Both the position numbers and the translations under genes were made by a program. A stretch of 64,000 nt of DNA from Thiovibrio sp964588325 (GTDB lineage: Bacteria > Desulfobacterota > Desulfobulbia > Desulfobulbales > Desulfurivibrionaceae), in NCBI GenBank assembly GCA_964588325.1, contig CAZPOR010000014.1:4656-68655 (forward strand). Direction: 5' to 3'. This document shows, in pieces, positions 31,892-39,473 of the stretch (position 1 is its first letter; each line of letters opens with the position of its first letter). Under the pieces are notes generated by a model, which saw only the letters and a list, made by a program, of their open reading frames with translations, was not told where the DNA came from and ran no database searches.

Positions 31892-33676
31892 GTGAGCCAG
31901 AATATTATCAGAGACCTCCGGGCCTTTCTCGAAATCCTGCGGAGGGAAGATTCCCTGCTTGAGGTTTCCACCCCGGTTGACCCGGACCTGGAGATCGCCG
32001 AGATCCACCGGAGGGTGATCGCCCAGGGCGGCCCGGCCCTCCTGTTCACCAATGTCAAGGGCAGCCGCTTTCCGGTGGTCACCAATCTCTTCGGCACCGC
32101 CAAGAGGCTTGAACTGGCCTTTGGCAAACGGCCCCAGCAATTCGTGGCCGATCTGGTCCGGACGGCGGAAACCATGATGCCGCCAAGCCTGGGGAAGATC
32201 TGGGAGATGCGCTCCCTGCTCGGACAGGCCGCCAAAGTAGGCATGAAAAAGATCCCACCGGACAAGGCCCCCATCCTGGAGGTCTGCCAGACCCCGCCCC
32301 GGCTGAGCGAGCTGCCCCTGCTCACCTCCTGGGCCACGGACGGCGGCCCTTTCGTCACCCTGCCGCTGGTCTACACAGAGCACCCGGACGGACGCGGTCA
32401 CAACCTGGGCATGTACCGCATCCAGCGCTTTGATGATCGCACCACCGGCATCCACTGGCAGATCCACAAGGGGGGCGGCTACCATTACCATGCCGCGGAA
32501 CGCCGCAACGAAGCGTTGCCCATGACCCTGTTCATCGGCGGCCCTCCGGCCCTGATGCTGGCCGCCATTGCCCCTCTGCCAGAAAACATCCCGGAGCTGA
32601 TGCTGGCCTCCCTGCTGCTCGGCGAAAAACTGCCCATAACCAAAGACCCGGCAGGCGGCCACAACCTGGTCGCCCACGCCGAATTCGCGGCCAAGGGCTT
32701 TGTGCCCCCCCACATGCGGCGGCCCGAAGGCCCATTCGGCGATCATTACGGCTACAACTCGCTCACCCACGACTACCCGGTTTTTCATATCGAGCGGCTC
32801 TACCATCGCCGCGACGCCATCTATCCGGCCACGGTGGTGGGCCGCCCAAGGCAGGAGGATTTTTACATCGGCGACTATCTCCAGGATCTGCTCTCGCCGC
32901 TCTTCCCCCTGGTGATGAACGGGGTGCGCCAGCTCAAGACCTTTGGCGAGACCGGCTTTCACTGCCTGGCTGCTGCCAAGGTCACCAACCGTTACCCCCG
33001 CGAGGCCTTTGCCTCGGGCCTGCGCATCCTGGGCGAGGGGCAACTCTCGCTGACCAAATTCCTGATCCTCACCGACGGCGAGGTCGAGGTCACGGATTTC
33101 AAAAAGCTGTGGATCCATGTGCTGGAGCGGATCAACTGGCAGACCGACCTCTTCGTCTTTGCCAATGTCTCCCAGGACACCCTGGACTACACCGGCCCCT
33201 CGGTGAACAACGGCTCCAAGGCGATGATGATGGGGCTTGGCAAGGAACCCCGCCGCATCCTGCCCGAGTCCTTCCACGGCGAACTGCCGCAGGGCTGTAC
33301 CAAGGCAGAGGTCTTTCTCCCCGGCACCCTGGTGGTGGAAGGGGAGGGCTATGGCGCGCAGCAGGATCTCCCTGTTCGCCTGGCCCACTGCCCGGCGCTG
33401 GCCGACTGGCAGGTGGTGGTGCTGGTTGACGATGCCAAGGCGGCCACGGAGAATCTGCAGGAGTTTCTCTGGACCCTTTTCACCCGCTTCGAACCCGCGG
33501 CGGACATCCATGCGGCCGCCACCGAGGTACGCCGTTTCCACCCCACCCTGACCCCGCCCATCATCTTTGACTGCCGCCTGAAACCGTGGTATCCGGAGGT
33601 TCTTGCGGTGGACGAAAAAACCCGGCTCCTGGTGGATGGAAAAATCCGCGAGATCCTGCCGAAACGCTATCGCTGA
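31892..33676 (+). CDS. ubiD: UbiD-family decarboxylase
   Basis: Prenylated-FMN-dependent (de)carboxylase of the UbiD family, 594 residues. GTG start with AAGGAGAG upstream. Begins IIRDLRAFLEILRREDSLLE, then PALLFTNVKGSRFPVVTNLFG, WQIHKGGGYHYHAAERR, RPEGPFGDHYGYNS with the catalytic Glu context, and IPATVVGRPRQEDFYIGDYL-like LYHRRDAIYPATVVGRPRQE. The length exceeds E. coli UbiD (497) and resembles the menaquinone-route decarboxylases of sulfate reducers (futalosine or classical); the substrate is inference. No UbiX gene is nearby. Confidence 0.9.
   Translation: MSQNIIRDLRAFLEILRREDSLLEVSTPVDPDLEIAEIHRRVIAQGGPALLFTNVKGSRFPVVTNLFGTAKRLELAFGKRPQQFVADLVRTAETMMPPSLGKIWEMRSLLGQAAKVGMKKIPPDKAPILEVCQTPPRLSELPLLTSWATDGGPFVTLPLVYTEHPDGRGHNLGMYRIQRFDDRTTGIHWQIHKGGGYHYHAAERRNEALPMTLFIGGPPALMLAAIAPLPENIPELMLASLLLGEKLPITKDPAGGHNLVAHAEFAAKGFVPPHMRRPEGPFGDHYGYNSLTHDYPVFHIERLYHRRDAIYPATVVGRPRQEDFYIGDYLQDLLSPLFPLVMNGVRQLKTFGETGFHCLAAAKVTNRYPREAFASGLRILGEGQLSLTKFLILTDGEVEVTDFKKLWIHVLERINWQTDLFVFANVSQDTLDYTGPSVNNGSKAMMMGLGKEPRRILPESFHGELPQGCTKAEVFLPGTLVVEGEGYGAQQDLPVRLAHCPALADWQVVVLVDDAKAATENLQEFLWTLFTRFEPAADIHAAATEVRRFHPTLTPPIIFDCRLKPWYPEVLAVDEKTRLLVDGKIREILPKRYR
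33654..33670. repeat. 17-base direct repeat spanning the ubiD end, first copy
   Basis: TCCTGCCGAAACGCTAT at 33654-33670 is part of the ubiD coding end (ILPKRY) and recurs perfectly at 33721-33737, 67 bases on, outside the gene. The second copy lies within a promoter-like stretch (TTGACG at 33711-33716) ahead of the 33775 gene. It looks like a short local duplication. Confidence 0.55.
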
Positions 33677-33774
33677 ACCTGGAAATTTCCCCCCGTCTTT
33701 CTGTTAAAGATTGACGATCCTCCTGCCGAAACGCTATGGTATAGGAAGATAACGACTATCCATGGAGGGTGTCC

Positions 33775-34212
33775 ATGAAGATCACCACGATTATTCCTGG
33801 CCAGCAGAATGCTTCAACCATCGGCACAGGCTCGACTCCGGCGAAAGGAGCCTCTTTTCAGGAGATCCTCGCCCAGGAACTGACGGCGGCGAAAAGTGCG
33901 CACGCCGCCCCGGCCGTGACCGCCGCTGCCGCCTTAGCGCCGACCCCAGCAGCCTTAAGACTGGAAGGGATTTCCCTGGCGGAAGAGACCATCAACACCC
34001 TGGAAAAATTCAGCGCCGCCCTGGACAACCCTTCTTTTTCCGCCCAGGATCTTGCCCCCTTTGCCTCCGCGCTCGAAGATGACACCGCAGCCCTGGTTGC
34101 GCTCAAAAATCAACTCCCCGAAAACAACCCCCTCGCGCCCTTGCTTGAGCGGGTTGCCACCGCCTCGTATGTTGAAGCGGCCAAGCTGCGGCGCGGCGAC
34201 TACCATGCTTGA
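33775..34212 (+). CDS. Hypothetical Ala-rich protein
   Basis: About 145 residues starting KITTIIPGQQNASTIGTGST. The ATG at 33775 has a good ribosome site (GGAGGGTG) 6 bases before; a GTG 6 bases earlier is less likely. A low-complexity Ala/Thr/Pro segment fills residues 40-65. The C-terminus (LPENNPLAPLLERVATASY followed by VEAAKLRRGDY) is helical and looks conserved. I do not recognise the family; such proteins sometimes sit with flagellar genes, none of which are seen here. Precedes a pseudouridine synthase gene by 100 bases. Confidence 0.6.
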   Translation: MKITTIIPGQQNASTIGTGSTPAKGASFQEILAQELTAAKSAHAAPAVTAAAALAPTPAALRLEGISLAEETINTLEKFSAALDNPSFSAQDLAPFASALEDDTAALVALKNQLPENNPLAPLLERVATASYVEAAKLRRGDYHA

Positions 34213-34312
34213 ATCGCTGCCGCCCCGCACTGAAAATCCCTCTCGCACGCGTTCGCTTTCTTCCCGCCCCGCTGCTCCCCCTTTCAACGCCTGATTTCCA
34301 TCGCCCACTGCC

Positions 34313-35026
34313 ATGCCTGAAGAGCGGCTGCAAAAAATCCTGGCCAAGGCCGGTCTCGCCTCGCGCCGCAATGCCGAAGAGCTGATCCGCCAAGGAAAAG
34401 TGACGGTGGACGGCAAGGTCGTCACCGGGATGGGCTGCAAGGTTGATCCAAGCACGCAGGTTGTCGCCCTGGAAGGGCGAATCGTGAGCCCTGAGGAAAA
34501 AAAAATATATCTCCTGCTCAACAAACCCCGGGGCTACGTCACCACCCTCAACGATCCTCAGGGAAGACCCATTGTTTCCTCCCTGCTCACCGGCATCACC
34601 AGCCGGGTCTTTCCCGTGGGCCGCCTTGATTTTGACACCGAGGGCGCGCTCATCCTGACCAATGACGGCGATTTTGCCGAACGGATTCTCCACCCTCGCT
34701 TTGAAATAAAACGAACCTACCAGGCAGAAGTGCGCGGCTTGCCAACACCCGAAAAAATCCGGCTGCTGGCGGAGGGCGTTGAGCTTGAGGGGAAAAAAAC
34801 CTGGCCGGCCACGGTGCGCATCGTGGCCAAGGCCGCGACAACAACCACCCTGGAAATCACCATCCACGAAGGGCGCAAACGGCAGGTCCGCCTGATGTGC
34901 CAAGCCATCGGCCACCGGGTTCTCGCGCTCAAGCGCCTCGCTTACGGAGGACTGCGCCTGGACGCCTTGCCCACCGGCAAATACCGCCGCCTCACCCCCG
35001 CGGATCTGGCCCAAATTTTCTCTTAA
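34313..35026 (+). CDS. RluB/RsuA-family rRNA pseudouridine synthase
   Basis: A 237-residue enzyme. The N-terminal S4 domain (LQKILAKAGLASRRNAEELIRQGKV) is followed by the catalytic domain: LLNKPRGYVTT, VFPVGRLDFDTEGALILTNDG with the catalytic Asp in GRLDFD, FEIKRTYQAEV, and HEGRKRQVRLMCQAIGH. This matches the RsuA/RluB/E/F subfamily, isomerising uridine in 16S or 23S rRNA; the exact target cannot be told. Codes on the same strand as the preceding small gene. Confidence 0.93.
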   Translation: MPEERLQKILAKAGLASRRNAEELIRQGKVTVDGKVVTGMGCKVDPSTQVVALEGRIVSPEEKKIYLLLNKPRGYVTTLNDPQGRPIVSSLLTGITSRVFPVGRLDFDTEGALILTNDGDFAERILHPRFEIKRTYQAEVRGLPTPEKIRLLAEGVELEGKKTWPATVRIVAKAATTTTLEITIHEGRKRQVRLMCQAIGHRVLALKRLAYGGLRLDALPTGKYRRLTPADLAQIFS

Positions 35027-35036
35027 AAAAATCCTC

Positions 35037-35066
35037 TTTACAATTGGGCACTTAGCTGTTTAAGAT
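35037..35066 (+). promoter_or_regulatory. Promoter of the HU/IHF gene
   Basis: TTTACA (35037-35042), an 18-base spacer and TAAGAT (35061-35066), followed by a T-rich leader and AAGGAC before the ATG at 35127. A good but not perfect sigma-70-type promoter. Confidence 0.55.
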
Positions 35067-35126
35067 GTTTTATCTTGCTGTATTTAATGTTGTTTTTTTT
35101 TAACGGCAGCACTTCGGAGAAGGACG

Positions 35127-35411
35127 ATGAACAAATCGGAGTTGATCGAAGCACTGGCTGAAGAGATGCATGTCCCCTTGCGAGACGCGAGCTCAGCCGT
35201 GACCACCATCCTTGACGCCATGGGTGACGCCCTGGCAAATGGCGAGAGCATAGAGATCCGGGGGTTTGGCAGCTTTGTGGTCAAGGAGTACGATTCGTAC
35301 TTCGGACGCAATCCGAAAACCGGAGAGAAAATCAAGGTCAAGCCGAAAAAACTTCCCTTTTTCAAGGTCGGCAAGGAATTGAAGGAACGGGTCAACGAAT
35401 CGGCTGATTAA
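35127..35411 (+). CDS. HU/IHF-family DNA-bending protein (IHF beta-like)
   Basis: A 94-residue dimeric nucleoid protein. NKSELIEALAEEMHVPLRDA, IEIRGFGSFVVKEYDSYFGRNPKTGEKIKVKPKKLPFFKVGKEL is the family signature, including the DNA-contacting arm with NPKTGEKI. The Tyr-Gly-Arg-Asn-Pro pattern (YFGRNPKTG) resembles IHF subunits more than HU, but it cannot be separated by eye. Its end overlaps the convergent rimO end by 4 bases. IHF is needed for many sigma-54 promoters, such as those in this window. Confidence 0.9.
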   Translation: MNKSELIEALAEEMHVPLRDASSAVTTILDAMGDALANGESIEIRGFGSFVVKEYDSYFGRNPKTGEKIKVKPKKLPFFKVGKELKERVNESAD

Positions 35412-36766
35412 TCGGCGCAGCCTTGGCCAGACTCGACAATTTCGCCAACAAGATCATAGGGGTGCGCCTCGGTGATCAGCACCTCCACGATATCACCCGG
35501 ATTCGCCACCCCGGCATTGATATAGACACAGCCATCGATCTCCGGGGCCTGAAAACGGGTCCTGCCTTCCAGCAGGAGATCGGTTTCCCGGCTCCACCCC
35601 TCGACCAGCACCTCTTCCACCTTGCCGACCATTGCCTTATTTCCGGCAAGGGAGATCCCGCTCTGCAGCTCCATGAGCCGCTGCCTCCGCTCGCTTTTCT
35701 CCTCTTCGCTGCATTGCCCCGCCAGATTATACGCGGCGCACCCCTCTTCGTTTGAGTAGCCGAAGATCCCAACATGGGCCAGTTTCTGCTCTTGCATGAA
35801 CTCGGCAAGCTGGCGCACATCCGCCTCGGTCTCCCCCGGAAAACCCACCATGAATGTAGTCCGGATGGCGGCCTGGGGCAGAATCGAACGGATCTTTCCC
35901 AGGAGCGCTTCGATCTGCTTGCGGCCATAGGGCCGGTTCATGCCCTTCAGCACCGCATCAGAGACATGCTGGAGGGGGATATCCAGATAGGGGACAATCC
36001 GGGGATTGGCGGCCATGAACTCAAGGAGCTCGGAATTGACCCGGGTGGGATAGAGATAGAGGAGGCGAAACCAGGGGATATCGCAGGCCGCGAGCATTTC
36101 GCGGAGCAAATCCATCAGCCGGGGAGCGGAGGGCCCCAGGTCAAGGCCATAGGCGGTAAGATCCTGGGCCACCAAAGTCAGCTCTTGCACCCCGTTTTCC
36201 GCAAGCATTGCCGCCTCGTGCACCAGGTCTTCAAGAAGCCGGCTGCGCAGATCGCCGCGCAGGGAGGGGATCAGGCAATAGGCACACCGGTTGGAACACC
36301 CCTCGGTCACTTTCATGTAGGCGCGATGCGCCGGGGATGAAAGCTTGCGCGGCCAGGTGGAGTCCAGCAAAAAAGTAGGCGGGGCAAGATGCAGCCGCGG
36401 CTCATCCGCCTGCGCAAGCTCCTGCAATCGGTTGACGATCTCCTGGGTCCCCTCGGTGCCGATGAAAAGATCGACCTCAGGGAGTTCCTTGGCAAGATCC
36501 GCACCGTACCGTTGCACCATGCAGCCGACCACCGCCAGTTTTTTTTCAGGGTACTGCCCCTTGACCTCCGCCAGGCTCAGGATCTCCTCGATCCCCTCTT
36601 CCACCGCCGACTGGATAAAGCCGCAGGTATTGACCAGCAGCAGATCAGCCTCGTGGGCCTCCTCGCAGGGGACATAGCCGGCCTCGACCAGCAACCCCAG
36701 CATGAGCTCCGTATCCACCAGGTTTTTAGGACAACCCAAACTGACAGTAAAAACAGTACGCATCAT
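35408..36766 (-). CDS. rimO: Ribosomal protein uS12 methylthiotransferase
   Basis: Radical SAM enzyme that adds a methylthio group to an Asp of ribosomal protein S12. 452 residues: N-terminal UPF0004 domain with Cys at SLGCPKNLVDTE, VNTCGFIQSAVEEGI and VGCMVQRYG for one 4Fe-4S cluster; the radical SAM cluster CSNRCAYCLIPSLRG (CxxxCxxC); and a C-terminal TRAM domain (GRTRFQAPEIDGCVYIN). Motif LGCPKN distinguishes it from MiaB. Operon partner downstream is not obvious; the nucleoside phosphorylase gene is 12 bases upstream. Confidence 0.95.
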   Translation of the reverse strand: MMRTVFTVSLGCPKNLVDTELMLGLLVEAGYVPCEEAHEADLLLVNTCGFIQSAVEEGIEEILSLAEVKGQYPEKKLAVVGCMVQRYGADLAKELPEVDLFIGTEGTQEIVNRLQELAQADEPRLHLAPPTFLLDSTWPRKLSSPAHRAYMKVTEGCSNRCAYCLIPSLRGDLRSRLLEDLVHEAAMLAENGVQELTLVAQDLTAYGLDLGPSAPRLMDLLREMLAACDIPWFRLLYLYPTRVNSELLEFMAANPRIVPYLDIPLQHVSDAVLKGMNRPYGRKQIEALLGKIRSILPQAAIRTTFMVGFPGETEADVRQLAEFMQEQKLAHVGIFGYSNEEGCAAYNLAGQCSEEEKSERRQRLMELQSGISLAGNKAMVGKVEEVLVEGWSRETDLLLEGRTRFQAPEIDGCVYINAGVANPGDIVEVLITEAHPYDLVGEIVESGQGCAD

Positions 36767-36778
36767 CGCCTCATTTTT

Positions 36779-37507
36779 TTATGCCGCAGCCAGAGCGCCG
36801 ACACAGCGCAGAAGATCATTCACCAACCCCTGTGAGCGGTTGCGAAAATCCTTGCCCTGGAAAGCAGGCTGCCAGGGATCCTGCCATAACAGGTCGGAAA
36901 CCATCATCACCGCCGCCAGTTCAATCCGGCGAAACGCCGCCACCCTGATGAGCGCCGAATATTCCATATCAACGGCAAGAATACCATCCTTGCCATAGCG
37001 CACAACCTTTTCCCTGGTCTCACGGTACAGGGCGTCGGTGGTCCAGATCGGCCCCTCGTTCAGTTCTTTGCCGGTAGCGGCAAAAAAATCCTTCAGATCC
37101 TTGCGCAGCCGGGGAGAAGATTCGCTCCTGCCCGCAACAGGGTAGTGGGCGGAGGTTCCCTCTTCGCTGACACCCCAGGTCGGCAGCACCAATTCGCCCA
37201 CGCCAAGGCCGGGCTGGAGCGAGCCGCACCAGCCGCTGACAATGATCCGTCTGGCTCCCAAGGCGATGAGCTTTTCGAGACAGATCACGGCCATGGGCGC
37301 GCCAATCGCGGGGCCAGCCCAAAACATGGGGGGAGACTGGATGCGTTGGTGGAGATTGCTGTGAAACAAAAAATGCCTATCCCAGCCTTCCCGGCCTGCG
37401 ATCTGCGCCGCCTGCCGGGCTTCGGCGGGATTCACCAGCAGCAAGCCGCAGGCAGGAAGCTGCGGCTCGTTTTTGCCCCGCGAGGGATGGACAACGACTT
37501 CGCTCAT
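36779..37507 (-). CDS. Nucleoside phosphorylase-family protein
   Basis: 242 residues of the PNP/UDP phosphorylase superfamily (MTAN/PNP fold). Visible: AGPAIGAPMAVICLEKLIALG, RRIIVSGWCGSLQPGLGVGEL, TTDALYRETREKVVRYG and LAVDMEYSALIRVAAF (the purine/Glu-Met-Glu-like sugar site, here VDMEYSA). The reaction class is phosphorolysis of a nucleoside or related compound; the substrate cannot be assigned. It lies upstream of rimO and could be cotranscribed. A terminator separates it from atpE. Confidence 0.85.
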   Translation of the reverse strand: MSEVVVHPSRGKNEPQLPACGLLLVNPAEARQAAQIAGREGWDRHFLFHSNLHQRIQSPPMFWAGPAIGAPMAVICLEKLIALGARRIIVSGWCGSLQPGLGVGELVLPTWGVSEEGTSAHYPVAGRSESSPRLRKDLKDFFAATGKELNEGPIWTTDALYRETREKVVRYGKDGILAVDMEYSALIRVAAFRRIELAAVMMVSDLLWQDPWQPAFQGKDFRNRSQGLVNDLLRCVGALAAA

Positions 37508-37529
37508 GAACCAAGACCCCGGAAAACGG

Positions 37530-37561
37530 AAAAAGGCCGCAGGGGAAACCCCTGCGGCCTT
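37530..37561 (-). terminator. Intrinsic terminator after the ATP synthase F0 operon
   Basis: A 13-base GC-rich perfect stem (37533-37545 with 37549-37561), 3-base loop, and on the minus strand a run of five Ts (37529-37533 read backwards). It ends the leftward atpZ-I-B-E transcript just past the atpE stop. Confidence 0.92.
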
Positions 37562-37587
37562 ACACGTCTAAAAAAATCGCGAACAGC

Positions 37588-37929
37588 TTACTTGAGCAGC
37601 GGATTCGCGAACAGCAGGATCAGGGAGATAACCAGACCGTAAATGGTCAGAGACTCGATCAGAGCCAGACCGATGATCATGGTTACGGTGATCTTGCCGG
37701 AAGCCTCGGGGTTACGAGCGATACCGGAGCAAGCGCCGCCGATACCTGCGCCCATGCCGATGCCGCAACCGAGGGCGGCAACGCCAACGGACAGAGCGGC
37801 AGCAAGGCAAACCAGAGCGAGGTTCACAGCGGGAGCCGCGGTGGCAGCAGCCTCAGCAGCAGCCTCGGAAGCCATGGCAACGGTGGACATAGCCAAAACC
37901 ATCAATACTGACAACAATGCTTTCTTCAT
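37588..37929 (-). CDS. atpE: ATP synthase F0 subunit c with N-terminal signal peptide
   Basis: The rotor ring subunit. About 113 residues from the ATG at 37929 (GGAGGAAG upstream). The first about 25 residues (KKALLSVLMVLAMSTVAMAS) are a cleavable-type signal peptide, then an Ala/Glu-rich linker, then the two-helix hairpin: GIGMGAGIGGACSGIARNPEA and IIGLALIESLTIYGLVISLI. The ion-binding Glu is in ALIES. Subunit c with a signal extension is unusual but occurs in some bacteria. The ES pair resembles sodium-type rings but the sodium-ring Gln (GIGQG) is Met here, so proton use is likelier. Confidence 0.93.
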   Translation of the reverse strand: MKKALLSVLMVLAMSTVAMASEAAAEAAATAAPAVNLALVCLAAALSVGVAALGCGIGMGAGIGGACSGIARNPEASGKITVTMIIGLALIESLTIYGLVISLILLFANPLLK

Positions 37930-37998
37930 CCTAACTTCCTCCAAAAAAATTTATAATTGGCCTTCTTCATTAGTTCACAAGGAACCGGTTACACAAAA

Positions 37999-38721
37999 TT
38001 AGTGGGCATGCTCCATGGCTGCGGAAAAATAGAGAATCGAGAGCAGCAGAAAAACCAGAGCCTGGACGATGGAAACAAACACGCCCAGACAGAGAATCGG
38101 CAGCGGGGCAAAGTAGGCGCCAGCCAGCATGAACAGGATGCCCAGCAGGGTCTCCTTGGCCATGATGTTGCCAAAAAGACGGATGGAGAGCGAAAGAATA
38201 CGGGCGAAATGGCTGATGAGCTCGATGGGGAGCATGAGGGGAATCAACCAGGGAATGGGCCCGAGGAAATGCTTGATATAGCCGACGCCGTGAAACTTCA
38301 CGCCCAGGATGTGGGTGGTGAAGAAAACAATCAGGGTGCAGGCCAGGGTGATGTTGAGGTTGGAGGTCGGGGACATGAAGCCCGGCATCAGGCCGATCAT
38401 GTTGGCCACCAGGATATAGAGGGCAAAGGTGGCAAGCATGGGGAACATCATCCGAGCCCCTTCCTTGCCCATGTTGTCCGCCATGAAGCCCTCAAGTCCG
38501 CCGATGACGACCTCCCAGAAATTCTGACCCTTGCCGGGCACCAGGGACATCTGACCCAGGGTCAGCTTCGGGACGATGATCAGAAAGAGCATGACCAGCC
38601 AGGTATAGGTCATGTGCGGAGAAACCAGCTTGGCCAGCAACGTGTCCCCAACCGGACCGTGGGGAACCGGCATCCCCAGATTTTGCAGAATCAACGAGAT
38701 AAACAGTATTGGATGTTCCAT
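37999..38721 (-). CDS. atpB: ATP synthase F0 subunit a
   Basis: Stator half-channel subunit, 240 residues, five to six membrane segments. The essential Arg lies in ARILSLSIRLFGNIMA, and HILGVKFHGVGYIKHFLGP and QALVFLLLSILYFSAAMEHAH are family features. It is 69 bases upstream of atpE in the order I-B-E. The b, delta and F1 genes are not in this window, so the ATP synthase is split into two loci. Confidence 0.95.
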   Translation of the reverse strand: MEHPILFISLILQNLGMPVPHGPVGDTLLAKLVSPHMTYTWLVMLFLIIVPKLTLGQMSLVPGKGQNFWEVVIGGLEGFMADNMGKEGARMMFPMLATFALYILVANMIGLMPGFMSPTSNLNITLACTLIVFFTTHILGVKFHGVGYIKHFLGPIPWLIPLMLPIELISHFARILSLSIRLFGNIMAKETLLGILFMLAGAYFAPLPILCLGVFVSIVQALVFLLLSILYFSAAMEHAH

Positions 38722-38750
38722 GGACCGTGCGAAGCCTCCTTAACCTTGTA

Positions 38751-39152
38751 CTACTTTGTCGAGTAAATACTTCTTGCTGCGACCATGACGGCAAGTCCTA
38801 TGCCCAAAAGCACGGTGGACAAGCCAATCAGCAGTGCGAAGGTGTGAACCAACCGGTACCTGACCAGCAGGAAGAGAACCCCCACGACCACAAACAGCCG
38901 CAGATAATATCGCATAAAAAACAACGGCTTGACCGCCCCGAGCGGCCCAGCCAGCAACCGGACCAGATCCCTTTTCAAAAACAGGAAGCTGAGGTTTGCA
39001 ATCGCTCCGCCGATAAAAACCGAACGGGCATGAAAGCCTGAATACCCCAACCAGGCCAAAGCGGTGAGCACTCCCAGCAACAGCCAGTTGCACGCCATGA
39101 CCTTGGTGAGCGACACCTCACCTCCCGATGCGGATGAACCACTAACCGGCAT
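38751..39152 (-). CDS. atpI: ATP synthase subunit I (AtpI)
   Basis: A 133-residue four-helix membrane protein at the position of atpI. Segments around VMACNWLLLGVLTALAWLGYS, SVFIGGAIANLSFLFLKRDL, FVVVGVLFLLVRYR and ALLIGLSTVLLGIGLAVMVA are hydrophobic. Subunit I assists assembly of the c-ring and Mg2+ handling. It overlaps atpZ by one base and precedes atpB by 29 bases, so all are one operon. Sequence identity within this family is low, hence moderate certainty. Confidence 0.85.
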   Translation of the reverse strand: MPVSGSSASGGEVSLTKVMACNWLLLGVLTALAWLGYSGFHARSVFIGGAIANLSFLFLKRDLVRLLAGPLGAVKPLFFMRYYLRLFVVVGVLFLLVRYRLVHTFALLIGLSTVLLGIGLAVMVAARSIYSTK

Positions 39153-39376
39153 CAGAGATCCTTTCTGTTGGCCATGTCATAGAGGTTTTTGAAGGCCGCC
39201 GCCACCCCGAACCCGAGAAAAATCAGGGTCAACCAGGGCGAGGTTCTGCCGCCAAACACCGTATGGTCCAGATAGTAACCGATGCCGACTCCGATAAAGA
39301 TGGAGAAGGCGACGGTCATGCCAACGGTGCTGAAATGCGCCAGCAACCGCAGGGTATCCTTTCGATTCTTGGACAT
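39152..39376 (-). CDS. atpZ: AtpZ-like ATP synthase accessory protein
   Basis: A 74-residue protein with two membrane helices (STVGMTVAFSIFIGVGIGYYLD, SPWLTLIFLGFGVAAAFKNL) of the AtpZ/AtpI F1F0-associated family. The start at 39376 follows GGGGGTGAAG; an in-frame GTG two codons earlier is less likely. First gene of the F0 operon. The family carries or helps Mg2+/Ca2+ uptake for the complex, by analogy with other bacteria. Confidence 0.87.
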   Translation of the reverse strand: MSKNRKDTLRLLAHFSTVGMTVAFSIFIGVGIGYYLDHTVFGGRTSPWLTLIFLGFGVAAAFKNLYDMANRKDL

Positions 39377-39433
39377 CTTCACCCCCTGTCACGCAGCTCG
39401 GACAAAGGATTCATCGAGTTATGACCGATAGGA

Positions 39434-39462
39434 TTACTAGCATTGCATCATCCCAAAGTCAA
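39434..39462 (-). promoter_or_regulatory. Promoter of the atpZ-I-B-E operon
   Basis: On the minus strand TTGACT (39462-39457), a 17-base spacer and TAGTAA (39439-39434), 58 bases before the atpZ start. Reasonable sigma-70-type elements. Located in the small gap between hemL and atpZ. Confidence 0.6.
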
Positions 39463-39473
39463 CGGCTTTTTTC

